Of a stretch of 64,000 bases of DNA, positions 49,254-58,431 are shown in pieces (positions within the stretch are counted from its first letter, which is position 1; each line of letters opens with the position of its first letter). Origin of the DNA: Actinomyces faecalis (GTDB taxonomy: Bacteria; Actinomycetota; Actinomycetes; Actinomycetales; Actinomycetaceae). Location of the stretch: contig NZ_CP063418.1 in the NCBI RefSeq assembly GCF_013184985.2, positions 1,488,001 through 1,552,000 on the forward strand, read 5' to 3'. The translations under genes and the position numbers were made by a program. Under the pieces are notes generated by a model that saw only the letters and a program-made list of their open reading frames with translations, was not told where the DNA came from and made no database searches.

Positions 49254-49996
49254 GTGAGGTGCTGGGGCAGGTACCGGTGATCTCACTGGAGAAGGTGTCC
49301 GCCCGATATGGTCGACGAACAGTCCTGAGCCCAGTCTCGCTGTCGCTCCGGCGAGGTGACGTTCTCGGGCTCGTCGGACCCAACGGGGCAGGAAAGTCCA
49401 CCCTCATGGACATCATGGCGTGTCTGCGCCCTCCCTCAGCCGGCCACCTCGGCATACAGGGCACGGTGGTCGACAACCCTCGGATCGCAGGACAGGCTCG
49501 CAGGAGCATCGCCTACCTGCCCCAGCACAATACTCTCATTCCCCACTTCACCGCCCAGGAGATGGTCGAGTACGCCGCCTGGACCGCACAGGTCCCACGG
49601 AACCAGCGCGCCGAGCGAGTGGCCGACGCATTGGAGGCGGTCGATCTGAGCGGGTCTCGGCAGCTGCGTGTCTCACGCATGTCGGGCGGAACCTACCAGC
49701 GGTTGGCTTTGGCCACCTGCCTCGTCAAGCAGCCAGCTCTGCTCCTGCTCGACGAGCCCACGGTCGGTCTAGATCCAGTCCAGAGAGTCCGCTTTCGTCA
49801 CCTCATTGAGGTACTGACGTCCACCGCGGTCGTCATCTCCTCCCATCTCATGGAGGATATCGCTTCCCTCGCCACCCATCTGCTCGTTCTGGAGCAGGGC
49901 ACGACACGGTTTGTCGGTCCACTTGACGACCTGACAGGCCAGACCGACACCTCCGGGCTTGAATCCGCCTATCTCAACCTGGTGGGCACGTCATGA
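49250..49996 (+). CDS. ABC transporter ATP-binding protein
   Basis: This 248-residue ATPase has Walker A GLVGPNGAGKST, Q-loop YLPQHNTLIP, signature RMSGGTYQR (LSGGQ variant with Met), Walker B LLLLDEPTVGLD and switch SSHLMEDI. It is of the CcmA/BcrA exporter type. It overlaps the peptide gene (ATGA) before it and the membrane gene after it. The partners at 49993 and 51300 presumably supply the membrane domains. By eye it is less GC-rich than the flanking core genes. Confidence 0.9.
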   Translation: MSEVLGQVPVISLEKVSARYGRRTVLSPVSLSLRRGDVLGLVGPNGAGKSTLMDIMACLRPPSAGHLGIQGTVVDNPRIAGQARRSIAYLPQHNTLIPHFTAQEMVEYAAWTAQVPRNQRAERVADALEAVDLSGSRQLRVSRMSGGTYQRLALATCLVKQPALLLLDEPTVGLDPVQRVRFRHLIEVLTSTAVVISSHLMEDIASLATHLLVLEQGTTRFVGPLDDLTGQTDTSGLESAYLNLVGTS

Positions 49997-51303
49997 CAGC
50001 GTCCCACAGTCTCTTTCTGACCGCGCTACGCCGCACGCCCCTGCTCGCTGTCATCGGTGCACTGGTCTTCCTGCAGGCGACCCTCATGTGGCTTGAGCGC
50101 TCCACATGGCGTATGTCCTGGTCCGAGGCAAGCGCGGCTGTCACAACACCATGGGTCTACCTCGCACCGCTGGCAGCGGCAGGTGCAGCCTGGGCTCAAC
50201 GACGATGGACCGGTTGCCATAGCCTAGATGAGGCGTCCACGCTGACTGCACTGTTGCACTCACGGCATGTCCTAGGACTGATGAGCTCATGCTTGTTGGT
50301 CCTTCTTGTCCCGCTCGTCGGAGCGTTGACCGCCATGGCTGGGACCGCAGGCCATGCAGTACCGGGCACACTGTGGCCTTCCTATCTCCTTATCGCACTC
50401 CTCATGGCATGGACCAGTGCGGCTGTGGGTTGTCTCGCCGGGTCGTTACCAGGCTCAGCATGGTTTTCGCCAGCGATCGCGGCTGTCGTCATCTTCGGAC
50501 GTCACCTGTGGCTTCCCCACGGTCCCTCGTCCGCCCTGACCCGTTTCTTTCTCGCAGGCCCTCCTCACCAGGGTCTGACAGAGGGAGGGCTTCTTTCCGC
50601 GTGCCTGGAAGCCCTGGGGGTGAGCGCGATCGCTCTCATCGCCCCCATGCTGGTCAGCTGCGTACGCCGAGGCCATAGATGGACCTCCCGGAAGCAACGT
50701 CTGCTCCTCGCAGCGGCTTTCTGCGCGGCAGCCGTCACCTTAGGTACGTGCACGATGTGCGGCCCAGTCGTTCGTGCTCGCGACCTGCCTGAGGCACCCG
50801 TGTGTACTGGGCAGGAGATCCAGGTGTGTCTGTGGCCAGACCAGGCCGCCTACCTGCCAGAGGTGGAAGAGCTCACACGGCGGGCGGAGGCACTGGCCCA
50901 CGCCCGTCATCTGGGTACCCCACCACCACTGCTGGAGTACGGTCTCTATGGTCAGGACCGGCCTGGCGGAGACTTCACCCTCGTCAACGGGTCCACAAGG
51001 TTCCTCGCTGCAAGCATCGCCGAGACTCTTGCTGTCCAGGTCGTAGGAACGGCTGAGCAGCGGTGTACCCCGCAAGACGAGGCGGTCAGCCGGTGGATGA
51101 AGGCCATGGGTGAGGTCTCCGCCTTACTGGAATTGGAGCTGACAGGCACACAGCGTCCTGAGGGTATGAGTGACACCATCGGAACCGACTGGGACGAGGT
51201 TGTGCGCGTCCACGCCTCAGACGACCCTGCCCTGCGCTCCACATGGGTGGCGCAACGCCAGGAACAGGCACGGGATGCGATCAGCCAGTGGTGCGTCCCG
51301 TGA
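49993..51303 (+). CDS. ABC transporter membrane protein with large extracytoplasmic C-terminal domain
   Basis: This 436-residue protein has about six or seven hydrophobic segments in residues 15-255 (e.g. LLAVIGALVFLQATLMWL; LGLMSSCLLVLLVPLVG). A cysteine-rich, extracytoplasmic domain of about 180 residues follows: LGTCTMCG, then APVCTGQEIQVCLWPDQ and EQRCTPQDEA, ending QWCVP. The CxxxxxxVCLWP motif recalls unnamed actinobacterial transporter-linked domains. I cannot name the domain. No HExxH or serine nuclophile motif is seen. It overlaps both neighbours by 4 nt. Confidence 0.7.
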   Translation: MTASHSLFLTALRRTPLLAVIGALVFLQATLMWLERSTWRMSWSEASAAVTTPWVYLAPLAAAGAAWAQRRWTGCHSLDEASTLTALLHSRHVLGLMSSCLLVLLVPLVGALTAMAGTAGHAVPGTLWPSYLLIALLMAWTSAAVGCLAGSLPGSAWFSPAIAAVVIFGRHLWLPHGPSSALTRFFLAGPPHQGLTEGGLLSACLEALGVSAIALIAPMLVSCVRRGHRWTSRKQRLLLAAAFCAAAVTLGTCTMCGPVVRARDLPEAPVCTGQEIQVCLWPDQAAYLPEVEELTRRAEALAHARHLGTPPPLLEYGLYGQDRPGGDFTLVNGSTRFLAASIAETLAVQVVGTAEQRCTPQDEAVSRWMKAMGEVSALLELELTGTQRPEGMSDTIGTDWDEVVRVHASDDPALRSTWVAQRQEQARDAISQWCVP

Positions 51304-51956
51304 AGACTGTCATGCTCTACGCCCGCAGCAGGCACCTGATACGGCTGAGTCTCGTCATCGCAGCGCTTGGCCTGGTCCATGCGATGAGCCGGGACGTCGT
51401 TCTGATTCTTAATGCCGGTGGAGCACGACTGAGCTACCGCTATGTCCTCGTTACCCTGGGAGCTGGCATCCTGGCAGGGGCTGCACGCTCACCCTGCTCC
51501 GGCATTGACCTCATGAGCCCGGGGGCCGTCCAACGGGCGCGGCGACTCACCCGCCTGTGCGCACTGTTGCTCGGACTCGTGCTCTTCGTCTGCCTGCCTG
51601 CCCAGTCCTGGGCCAGTCTGGCTGTCTACGCGCGATCGTTCCTCGTCTGGTTCTCTCTCGGTCTGATAGCCAGTGAGGTCGTGGGAGACGAGCAGGCCTG
51701 GGTTGGCCCGCTCGTCGCGCTATGGCCACCTGTTCGCTACGGTTACCACGGCGGGCGCTACGCCCAGTGGAACTGGGCAGAAGCGCAGTGGGACGCCGTC
51801 CCAGCCGCGTTGATCTGTGCAGGCACGGCCATCTGTGCACTGTTGTTGTGCCTGCGGCATCCACTGAGTCAGTCATACCGATGCGGAGGACTGGCACGCT
51901 TCCGGCTCGTACTCGATCATCGCAGTGCTTGGCACCGTGGCACCCATAACTCATGA
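51300..51956 (+). CDS. Membrane protein, last gene of the peptide/ABC cassette
   Basis: This 218-residue protein begins at GTG 51300, which overlaps the previous stop (GTGA). About five hydrophobic segments: LIRLSLVIAALGLVHAM, YRYVLVTLGAGILAGAA, LTRLCALLLGLVLFVCLPA, FLVWFSLGLIAS, and ALICAGTAICALLLCL. No family is recognised. The close overlap suggests a second permease or an immunity/accessory protein for the cassette. The C-terminus is basic (RLVLDHRSAWHRGTH). Confidence 0.65.
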   Translation: MKTVMLYARSRHLIRLSLVIAALGLVHAMSRDVVLILNAGGARLSYRYVLVTLGAGILAGAARSPCSGIDLMSPGAVQRARRLTRLCALLLGLVLFVCLPAQSWASLAVYARSFLVWFSLGLIASEVVGDEQAWVGPLVALWPPVRYGYHGGRYAQWNWAEAQWDAVPAALICAGTAICALLLCLRHPLSQSYRCGGLARFRLVLDHRSAWHRGTHNS

Positions 51957-52023
51957 CGTCGCCAGTTCGGGCCCCGACGACCGTTGCAGTCATAGCACCG
52001 TAGGTGTCACACACACGCCTTGA

Positions 52024-52533
52024 TCAACGGCGAGCCAGCTCCTCCATGCGCTCCGCAGCGATGACGATGCGCCGCGGGTCACTCATCCACATCCACACCG
52101 CTGCCACCGCGGGCACGAGAAGAGGAAGGAAGACGAGCCGGCGCCCACCCTCGGCCCAGACGCTGGGCTCCAGGTCCTCCACGGTCCCGGTCCAGGTCAG
52201 CAGGCCCAGCAGCAGAGCGCCGGTGAGCAGGGCCGTCAGGCTCATCCAGCCCACCATCCGCATCCGGCGCCCGTTGTGCGCCACGCACACCGCTGCCAGC
52301 ACGTACAGCGCACCGGCCACGACGTTGAGGGAGCCCACCACAGGGCTCTCGACCGGGTGCCGGATGAGGTCGACGGCGGAGGGGACCAGGACCACGAGGC
52401 CCAGCACGCCCAGGACCAGCACGAGCAGGCGGCTCCAGCCCCGGGCGGGGCGTCGGCGGTCCTCCACCGTGCGTACGACCAGGCGTTCACCGTGACCGCC
52501 GTCGGCTGACGACGTCGTTGCGCGTGGCTCCAT
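52024..52533 (-). CDS. Small four-helix membrane protein, unknown function
   Basis: This 169-residue protein has an N-terminal polar, basic segment of about 35 residues, then four hydrophobic helices (LLVLVLGVLGLVVLVPSAV; LNVVAGALYVLAAVCVAH; MSLTALLTGALLLGLLTW; LVFLPLLVPAVAAVWMWM). It ends in an Arg/Glu-rich tail (RRIVIAAERMEELARR). No known domain is apparent. It is transcribed away from pepA. Confidence 0.6.
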   Translation of the reverse strand: MEPRATTSSADGGHGERLVVRTVEDRRRPARGWSRLLVLVLGVLGLVVLVPSAVDLIRHPVESPVVGSLNVVAGALYVLAAVCVAHNGRRMRMVGWMSLTALLTGALLLGLLTWTGTVEDLEPSVWAEGGRRLVFLPLLVPAVAAVWMWMSDPRRIVIAAERMEELARR

Positions 52534-52598
52534 AGTGGCTGTGGCCTCCTGAACCTCAGACAGTCTGCCGCGTCACCGACGCCGCAGCGCATGGACAC

Positions 52599-52604
52599 TA
52601 TCAT
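52599..52604 (+). promoter_or_regulatory. -10 element of leaderless pepA
   Basis: TATCAT is followed by CGCTGAG (7 nt) and GTG at 52612. There is no ribosome site, and the same geometry occurs in front of lipB. This supports the GTG as the pepA start. Confidence 0.5.
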
Positions 52605-52611
52605 CGCTGAG

Positions 52612-54192
52612 GTGAGCACCATCCCGAGCGCGCCCAGCCGCGCCTGCCAGACCGTCTTGTCCCTCAGCGAGCTGCCCGCCTCCAGGACCGAGGTCCGCAC
52701 CCTTGTCCTTGCCGCAGCCTCCTGCACGGATGACGCGCCGGGGGCCGAGTCCCGCGCCCGAGTCCTGACCGACGGGGTTGACACCTCCGGCCTCGACGTC
52801 GAGGCCCTCGAGGGCGCCCTCGCGGACCTGGGCTACACCGCCGGCCTCGACGCCGTCCTGCGCCTGCCTGCCCAGGGCCTGGGCGAGGTCGCCGCCCCGA
52901 GCCTGCTCGTGGTGGGGACCGGTCAGGGCCTGGAGCGGGCCGAGGACGCTGCCAGCGACGCCGTCGCCCTGGGCTCGACCCGCTCTGGCGTCCTGGCCCG
53001 TGCCGCGGCCCGGGCGGTGCGTGAGCTCGCTGGCACAGACACCGCGGTGCTCGCCCTGCCCGCCGCCGACGCCAGCGACCTCGAGGCGGTCGCCCGCGGA
53101 GCAGCCTCAGGCGGGTACTCCTGGGCCGCACGCGTGCCGGCAGCGACCGCCCCGCTGGGCGAGGCGGTCATCCCCTCCGGCCTGACCGGGTCCGAGGGCG
53201 AGCAGGCCCTGGCCCGCGCCAGCGTCCTGGGCGGGGCCCTGCGCCTGACCCGGGACCTGGTCAACGAGCCGCCCAACCGTCTCACGCCACAGGCCTTCGC
53301 TCAGCTCGCTCAGGAGCTCGCCGACGAGGCGGGCCTGGAGGTCGAGGTCCTGGACGAGGCGGCCCTGGCTGAAGGCGGCTTCGGCGGGATCGTGGGCGTG
53401 GGCCAGGGATCGGTCCACCCGCCGCGTCTGGTACGTGTGAGCTGGGTCCCTGCCTCCCCCTCCCAGCGAGTGGCGCTGATCGGCAAGGGCGTGACCTTCG
53501 ACTCCGGCGGCCTGTCCCTCAAGCCGCCGGCCTCCATGCCGGAGATGAAGTCCGACATGGCCGGTGCCGCCACGGTCCTGGCCACGGTGCTGGCAGCCGC
53601 TGGGCTGAGGCTGGACGTACGGGTCGACGCCTGGCTGGCGCTTGCTGAGAACATGCCCACCGCCGACGCCCAGCGCCCCAGCGACATCGTCACGATGTAC
53701 GGAGGCACGACCGTCGAGATCACGAACACCGACGCCGAGGGCCGGCTGGTCATGGCTGACGCCCTGGCTCGTGCCGTCGAGGACGAGCCCGACGCCGTGC
53801 TCGACGTCGCGACCCTGACCGGCGCCCAGATCGTGGCGCTGGGTGACCGTGTCAGCGGCGTCATGGGGACCCCGTCCCTGCGCCAGGCCGTCACCGAGGC
53901 CGCTGTCGCCGCCGGCGAGGCCTTCTGGGCCATGCCCCTGCCCGAGCACCTGCGCGCCAACCTCGACTCTCCCTTCGCCCGGCTGCGCAACGCCTCCGTC
54001 GGCAGCCGCGCGGGCGGCATGCTCGTGGCCGGCCTGTTCCTGCGCGAGTTCGTCGGTCAGGTCCCGTGGGCCCACCTGGACGTGGCCGGTCCTGCCTACA
54101 ACGAGAAGTCAGCCTGGGGAGGGGTCCCCGTGGGCGGCACCGGAGCCGGCGTGGCCACCTTGGTCGAGCTGCTGCGCTCGATGGCCCGCTAG
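52612..54192 (+). CDS. pepA: Leucyl aminopeptidase (M17)
   Basis: This 526-residue metallo-aminopeptidase has GKGVTFDSGGLSLKPPASM (metal Lys and Asp) and NTDAEGRLVMADAL (metal Asp, Glu and catalytic Arg), which define family M17. NEPPNRLTPQAFA is also typical. The start is GTG at 52612, placed 7 nt after a TATCAT -10; an in-frame ATG at 52591 would add seven residues but falls upstream of the likely RNA start. It ends before a strong terminator. Confidence 0.94.
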   Translation: MSTIPSAPSRACQTVLSLSELPASRTEVRTLVLAAASCTDDAPGAESRARVLTDGVDTSGLDVEALEGALADLGYTAGLDAVLRLPAQGLGEVAAPSLLVVGTGQGLERAEDAASDAVALGSTRSGVLARAAARAVRELAGTDTAVLALPAADASDLEAVARGAASGGYSWAARVPAATAPLGEAVIPSGLTGSEGEQALARASVLGGALRLTRDLVNEPPNRLTPQAFAQLAQELADEAGLEVEVLDEAALAEGGFGGIVGVGQGSVHPPRLVRVSWVPASPSQRVALIGKGVTFDSGGLSLKPPASMPEMKSDMAGAATVLATVLAAAGLRLDVRVDAWLALAENMPTADAQRPSDIVTMYGGTTVEITNTDAEGRLVMADALARAVEDEPDAVLDVATLTGAQIVALGDRVSGVMGTPSLRQAVTEAAVAAGEAFWAMPLPEHLRANLDSPFARLRNASVGSRAGGMLVAGLFLREFVGQVPWAHLDVAGPAYNEKSAWGGVPVGGTGAGVATLVELLRSMAR

Positions 54193-54238
54193 GCGACCGG
54201 CCCCAAGCCGCACCACACAGCAGAGTGATCCTTCTCAT

Positions 54239-54270
54239 GACTCGGTCAGGACCCTGGTCCTGACCGAGTC
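54239..54270 (+). terminator. Terminator after pepA
   Basis: There is a perfect 15-bp stem GACTCGGTCAGGACC/GGTCCTGACCGAGTC with a 2-nt loop, then GTCTGTTCGG. It lies between pepA and lpd, so these are separate transcripts. Confidence 0.85.
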
Positions 54271-54363
54271 GTCTGTTCGGTCAGTGCAGGTCACGCCGAA
54301 GTGAAACAATGAGCACGTGCCGAGTCCCTCTCGGGGCGAAGGACAGAACTGAGGAGAGTTTTC

Positions 54364-55737
54364 GTGACAGACACCGTCTACGACATGGTCATCCTGGGCG
54401 CCGGCTCGGGCGGCTACGCCGCAGCACTGCGCGGGGCCCAGCTGGGCCTCAAGGTCGCCCTTATCGAGGCTGACAAGGTCGGCGGCACCTGCCTCCACCG
54501 CGGGTGCGTACCCACCAAGGCCGTCCTGCATGCCGCGGAGACCGCTGACGCCGTCCGCGAGGCCGGGGCCCTCGGCGTCCAGGCCGAGCTGCGCGGCATC
54601 GACATGGCCGCCGTGAACGCCTACAAGGACGGCGTCATCACCAAGATGTACAAGGGCCTGCAGGGGTTGGTCTCCTCACGCGGGATCGACCTCGTCACCG
54701 GCTGGGGCAAGATGGTGTCGGCCGACACCGTCGAGGTCGACGGCAAGGCCGTCAAGGGCAAGAACGTCGTCCTGGCCTCCGGCTCCTTCTCCAAGACCAT
54801 CGGGCAGACCATCGACGACAAGGTCATCACCTCCGAGCAGGCCCTCCAGCTCGACCACGTCCCCTCCTCCGCCGTCATCCTGGGCGGTGGCGTCATCGGC
54901 GTCGAGTTCGCCTCCGCCTGGGCCTCGCTCGGCACCCAGGTCACTATCATCGAGGGCCTGCCCCGCCTGGTCCCAGGCGAGGACGAGGCGATCTCCAAGC
55001 AGCTCGAGCGCGCCTTCCGCAAGCGCAAGATCGCCTTCAAGACCAAGACGATGTTCAAGTCCGTGGACCGCACGGACTCCGGTGTCACCGTCCACACCGA
55101 GGACGGCAAGTCCTACGACGCTGAGCTGATGCTCATCGCCGTCGGCCGCGGCCCGGCGACCGCGAACCTGGGCTACGAGGAGGTCGGCGTGGCCATGGAC
55201 CGCGGCTTCGTCCTGGCCGACGAGTACGGACGCACCAACGTCCCCGGCGTGTGGGCGGTGGGTGACATCGTCCCCGGCGTCCAGCTCGCTCACCGCGGCT
55301 TCGCCCAGGGCATCGTCGTGGCAGAGAAGATCGCGGGCCTGGACCCGACCCCCGTCGACGACGTCCTGGTTCCCAAGGTCACCTTCTGCGAGCCTGAGAT
55401 CGCCTCGGTCGGCCTGAGCGAGGCCAAGGCCAAGGAGGTCCACGGCGAGGACGCGATCACCACCGCCGAGTTCAACGTCGCCGGTAACGCCAAGAGCCAG
55501 ATCCTCGGGACCCAGGGCTTCGTCAAGCTCGTCTCCCTCAAGGACGGCCCGATCGTCGGCTTCCACGCTATCGGCGCGCGCATGGGTGAGCAGGTCGGAG
55601 AGGGCCAGCTCATGGTGAGCTGGGAGGCTGACGCCGACGACGTCGCCTCCCTCGTCCACGCCCACCCCACCCAGAACGAGACTCTCGGCGAGGCCGCGCT
55701 GGCCCTCGCCGGCAAGCCCCTGCACAACCACGGCTGA
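54364..55737 (+). CDS. lpd: Dihydrolipoyl dehydrogenase
   Basis: This 457-residue FAD enzyme reoxidises dihydrolipoamide, the E3 of 2-oxoacid dehydrogenases. FAD-binding [20 protein letters not shown] is followed by the redox-active disulfide [17 protein letters not shown]-binding is at [20 protein letters not shown]. The C-terminal interface has His-Glu ([13 protein letters not shown]). GTG at 54364 has GAGGAG upstream. It is 37 nt before sucB and is part of the same operon. Confidence 0.97.
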   Translation: MTDTVYDMVILGAGSGGYAAALRGAQLGLKVALIEADKVGGTCLHRGCVPTKAVLHAAETADAVREAGALGVQAELRGIDMAAVNAYKDGVITKMYKGLQGLVSSRGIDLVTGWGKMVSADTVEVDGKAVKGKNVVLASGSFSKTIGQTIDDKVITSEQALQLDHVPSSAVILGGGVIGVEFASAWASLGTQVTIIEGLPRLVPGEDEAISKQLERAFRKRKIAFKTKTMFKSVDRTDSGVTVHTEDGKSYDAELMLIAVGRGPATANLGYEEVGVAMDRGFVLADEYGRTNVPGVWAVGDIVPGVQLAHRGFAQGIVVAEKIAGLDPTPVDDVLVPKVTFCEPEIASVGLSEAKAKEVHGEDAITTAEFNVAGNAKSQILGTQGFVKLVSLKDGPIVGFHAIGARMGEQVGEGQLMVSWEADADDVASLVHAHPTQNETLGEAALALAGKPLHNHG

Positions 55738-55774
55738 CACGTCGGCACACAGCGAAGAGATCAAAGGAAGACAG

Positions 55775-57478
55775 ATGTCTGAATCCGTCAAGATGCCCGC
55801 TCTGGGTGAGTCCGTGACCGAGGGAACCGTCTCCTCCTGGCTCAAGGCCGTCGGCGACACCGTCGAGGCCGACGAGCCCCTGCTGGAGGTCGCCACCGAC
55901 AAGGTCGACACCGAGGTCCCCTCGCCTGTCTCCGGCACCCTGCTGGAGATCAAGGTCGCCGAGGACGAGACCGTCGAGGTCGGCACCGTGCTCGCCGTCA
56001 TCGGCGACCCCTCCGAGGCCGGGTCCACGCCCGCAAAGGCCCCCGCCGCCCCGGCTGAGACGCCCGAGCCCGAGCCCGCTCCGGCCCCCGAGCCCGCTCC
56101 GGCTGAGACGCCCGAGCCCGCCCCGGCCGCAGGCGCCAGCGAGGGTACCGAGGTCACGATGCCGGCTCTGGGTGAGTCCGTGACCGAGGGAACCGTCTCC
56201 TCCTGGCTCAAGGCCGTCGGCGACACCGTCGAGGCCGACGAGCCCCTGCTGGAGGTCGCCACCGACAAGGTCGACACCGAGGTCCCCTCGCCTGTCTCCG
56301 GCACCCTGCTGGAGATCAAGGTCGCCGAGGACGAGACCGTCGAGGTCGGCACCGTGCTCGCCGTCATCGGCGACCCCTCCGAGGCCGGGTCCACGCCCGC
56401 AAAGGCCCCCGCCGCCCCGGCTGAGACGCCCAAGCCCGAGCCCGCCCCGGCTGAGACGCCCGAGCCCGCCCCGGCTGAGACGCCCGAGCCCGCTGCGCCG
56501 TCGGCTGCTGCTGTCGCCTCGGCCGCCTACGTGACCCCGATCGTGCGCAAGCTCGCCCGGGACAAGGGCGTGGACCTGACCACCGTCACCGGTACCGGTG
56601 TGGGCGGGCGGATCCGCAAGCAGGACGTCGAGGCTGCTGCCGCTGCTGCTGAGGAGGCCCGCAAGGCCGCCCAGGCGACCTCCGCGCCGGCCGCCGCCAC
56701 GGCACCGGCTGAGTCGGCGCCTGCAGCCAAGCCCGCGGCCAAGCCGGCTGTGGACACCGAGCTGCGCGGCACGACCCAGAAGATGAGCCGCCTGCGTCAG
56801 GTCATCGCCACCCGCATGACCGAGTCGCTGCAGACCTCCGCCCAGCTGACCACGGTCGTCGAGGTGGACGTCACCCGCGTCGCGGCCCTGCGGGCGCGCG
56901 CGAAGAACGACTTCCTGGCCAAGAACGGCACGAAGCTGACCTTCCTTCCCTTCTTCGTCCAGGCAGCCACCGAGGCGCTCAAGGCCCACCCCAAGCTCAA
57001 CGCCACCATCAACGGCAAGGAGGTCACCTACCACGACGTCGAGCACATCGGCATCGCGGTGGACACCCCCCGCGGCCTGCTGGTGCCGGTGGTCAAGAAC
57101 GCCGGGGACCTCAACATCCCGGGCCTGGCCAAGCGCATCAACGACCTGGCCGCTCGCACCCGCGACAACCAGGTCAACCCAGATGAGCTGTCCGGCTCGA
57201 CCTTCACGATCACCAACACCGGCTCTGGCGGTGCGCTCTTCGACACCCCGATCATCAACCAGCCCGAGGTCGCCATCCTCGGCCTGGGCGCGATCCAGCG
57301 GCAGCCGCGCGTGATCAAGGACGCCGACGGCGACGAGGTCATCGCCATCCGCTCGGTGTGCTACCTGGCGATCTCCTACGACCACCGCCTGGTCGACGGC
57401 GCTGACGCCTCGCGCTACCTCATGACGGTCAAGAAGCGTCTGGAGGAGGGCGACTTCGCCGGTGAGCTCGGGCTGTGA
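55775..57478 (+). CDS. sucB: 2-oxoacid dehydrogenase E2 (dihydrolipoyl succinyltransferase type) with two lipoyl domains
   Basis: This 567-residue protein has two lipoyl domains ([14 protein letters not shown], the Lys being the lipoylated residue) at about residues 1-90 and 123-212. Pro/Ala/Glu linkers (PAETPEPAP) join them, then an E3-binding domain ([19 protein letters not shown]) and a catalytic domain ending [16 protein letters not shown] (His and Asp of HxxxDG). The two lipoyl domains share 267 bp of identical DNA. The substrate could be 2-oxoglutarate or pyruvate; actinobacterial SucB/DlaT is shared by both complexes. Confidence 0.93.
   Translation: MSESVKMPALGESVTEGTVSSWLKAVGDTVEADEPLLEVATDKVDTEVPSPVSGTLLEIKVAEDETVEVGTVLAVIGDPSEAGSTPAKAPAAPAETPEPEPAPAPEPAPAETPEPAPAAGASEGTEVTMPALGESVTEGTVSSWLKAVGDTVEADEPLLEVATDKVDTEVPSPVSGTLLEIKVAEDETVEVGTVLAVIGDPSEAGSTPAKAPAAPAETPKPEPAPAETPEPAPAETPEPAAPSAAAVASAAYVTPIVRKLARDKGVDLTTVTGTGVGGRIRKQDVEAAAAAAEEARKAAQATSAPAAATAPAESAPAAKPAAKPAVDTELRGTTQKMSRLRQVIATRMTESLQTSAQLTTVVEVDVTRVAALRARAKNDFLAKNGTKLTFLPFFVQAATEALKAHPKLNATINGKEVTYHDVEHIGIAVDTPRGLLVPVVKNAGDLNIPGLAKRINDLAARTRDNQVNPDELSGSTFTITNTGSGGALFDTPIINQPEVAILGLGAIQRQPRVIKDADGDEVIAIRSVCYLAISYDHRLVDGADASRYLMTVKKRLEEGDFAGELGL
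55799..56431. repeat. Perfect 267-bp direct duplication of the lipoyl-domain sequence
   Basis: The bases 55799-56065 are identical to 56165-56431 (offset 366 bp, 122 codons). The first flanking differences are C/G at 55798/56164 and G/A at 56066/56432. No synonymous difference is found within the 267 bp. It fits a recent duplication or ongoing gene conversion. Confidence 0.92.
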
Positions 57479-57545
57479 GCCCGGGTCAGCGTCTGCGGTG
57501 TAGGTGAACGGCACGGTTGAGCAGGCGCCGGACGCGCCTCATGAT

Positions 57546-57579
57546 GGCGGGGCGGTACCCACGTGGGTACCGCCCCGCC
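57546..57579 (+). terminator. Terminator after sucB
   Basis: There is a perfect 34-bp palindrome: GGCGGGGCGGTACCCA paired with its complement around a CG loop (16-bp stem). It lies 68 nt past the sucB stop. Confidence 0.85.
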
Positions 57580-57727
57580 GCCGTCTTGACAGCCTGGTAG
57601 CCGCGCACACCGTCAGCGATACAGCCAGGGAGTCATGCCCGGTCGGCCAGGCGTGCGGCCAGCAAAATAAGCTCATCTTCTACGCCCGTGCCTGCGAAGA
57701 GGGCACTCAGTGGCGCCAGGGCGCGGC

Positions 57728-58144
57728 CTAGAAGACCACAGCTGGCCGCACTTGCGGCTGGTTGGCGCTGAGGACAGCCAAGGCCTGCCTGCCGTTGCGT
57801 ACTTTGCCCAGACGTTGTGTGCATACCTGTTGGGCCTGGGGGCCCAGCTCCAGCTCGGCTTTGGTGCGGATGGCCTCACCGTCGGCGGCCAGGCGTGGCG
57901 GACGCAACGCCACAGGCAGGGTGACGCCAACCTCGCGCAGATCAGCATCGTCTATCTCCTAGGCGCCGCGGCGCGCGGTCTCTAGGCTCACGCCCCGGCG
58001 GCCGAGGAGCTGGGCCACCGTGCCTCCCTGGGCCAGGAGGCCGAGCAGCAGGTCGATTTCCTCGATCTGGCGGTGACGGGCCAGTAGCGCCTCGGTCCGT
58101 GACGCGGTCACCCAGCTGAGCATGAAGGAGAAGGTCCTCATCAC
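57728..58144 (-). pseudogene. Clp-N-like protein gene interrupted by an in-frame TAG
   Basis: The reading frame from ATG 58144 (MMRTFSFMLSWVTASRTEA) has a TAG stop at 57959-57961 and then continues in the same frame to a stop at 57728. The second part holds VTLPVALRPPRLAADGEA and LGKVRNGRQALAVLSANQPQ. The order HTH gene then this gene, with an ATGA overlap, resembles the HTH/Clp N-terminal-domain pairs of Actinobacteria. The N-terminus LLARHRQIEEIDLLLGLLAQGGTVAQLLGRRG resembles the EHLLLALL part of Clp-N repeats. Likely a nonsense mutation; readthrough cannot be excluded. Confidence 0.6.
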
Positions 58145-58386
58145 GTCCTCCGGCGATGAGAGGTGAGCCCTGGAGCGACCCTCTTGGCGTACTTCTTGTG
58201 GACGGCCTGCCGGGTGACACCCAGCTGCTCGGCAATCTGGCTCCAGCCCAGACCTGCGGTCAGGGCGGCCTCAACCTGAGCCAGTTCCAGACTGTCCGTC
58301 AGGCGCCTGAGCGCGGCAACAGCCCGTAGACCTGCCTGTGGTGAGGTCGTGTCTGCTGCGCGGGTGGCAAGGAGTACCGGATCCAT
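58141..58386 (-). CDS. Small HTH regulator of the HTH/Clp-N pair
   Basis: This 81-residue protein has a C-terminal helix-turn-helix (QIAEQLGVTRQAVHKKYAKR). It belongs to the Actinobacteria-specific type that precedes Clp-N-like proteins. It is leaderless: ATG 58386 follows TAAGTT by 6 nt. A large palindrome covers its promoter, so it is likely autoregulated. It overlaps the following pseudogene by 4 nt. Confidence 0.75.
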   Translation of the reverse strand: MDPVLLATRAADTTSPQAGLRAVAALRRLTDSLELAQVEAALTAGLGWSQIAEQLGVTRQAVHKKYAKRVAPGLTSHRRRT

Positions 58387-58390
58387 GGCA

Positions 58391-58431
58391 GCAACTTAGG
58401 TTGACACATTTATGTTGTCAACCAAGGTTGC
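58391..58431 (-). promoter_or_regulatory. Promoter and extended operator palindrome of the HTH gene
   Basis: On the minus strand: -35 TTGACA (58416-58421, perfect consensus), 17-nt spacer, -10 TAAGTT (58393-58398), 6 nt, ATG. The arms GGTTGACA/TGTCAACC and the outer GCAAC/GTTGC give a 41-bp near-palindrome centred in the promoter, a likely autoregulatory operator. The kinase gene's last codons lie within it. Confidence 0.75.

Noticed and set aside
52591..52611. ATG at 52591 as pepA start
   Set aside because: It lies upstream of the TATCAT -10 box and the predicted RNA start; GTG 52612 fits better.
55610..57514. Long open frame (634 codons) on the minus strand opposite sucB
   Set aside because: It mirrors the sucB duplication and Gly/Leu-rich content is what antisense of a GC-rich gene gives. 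No ribosome site and no family motif.
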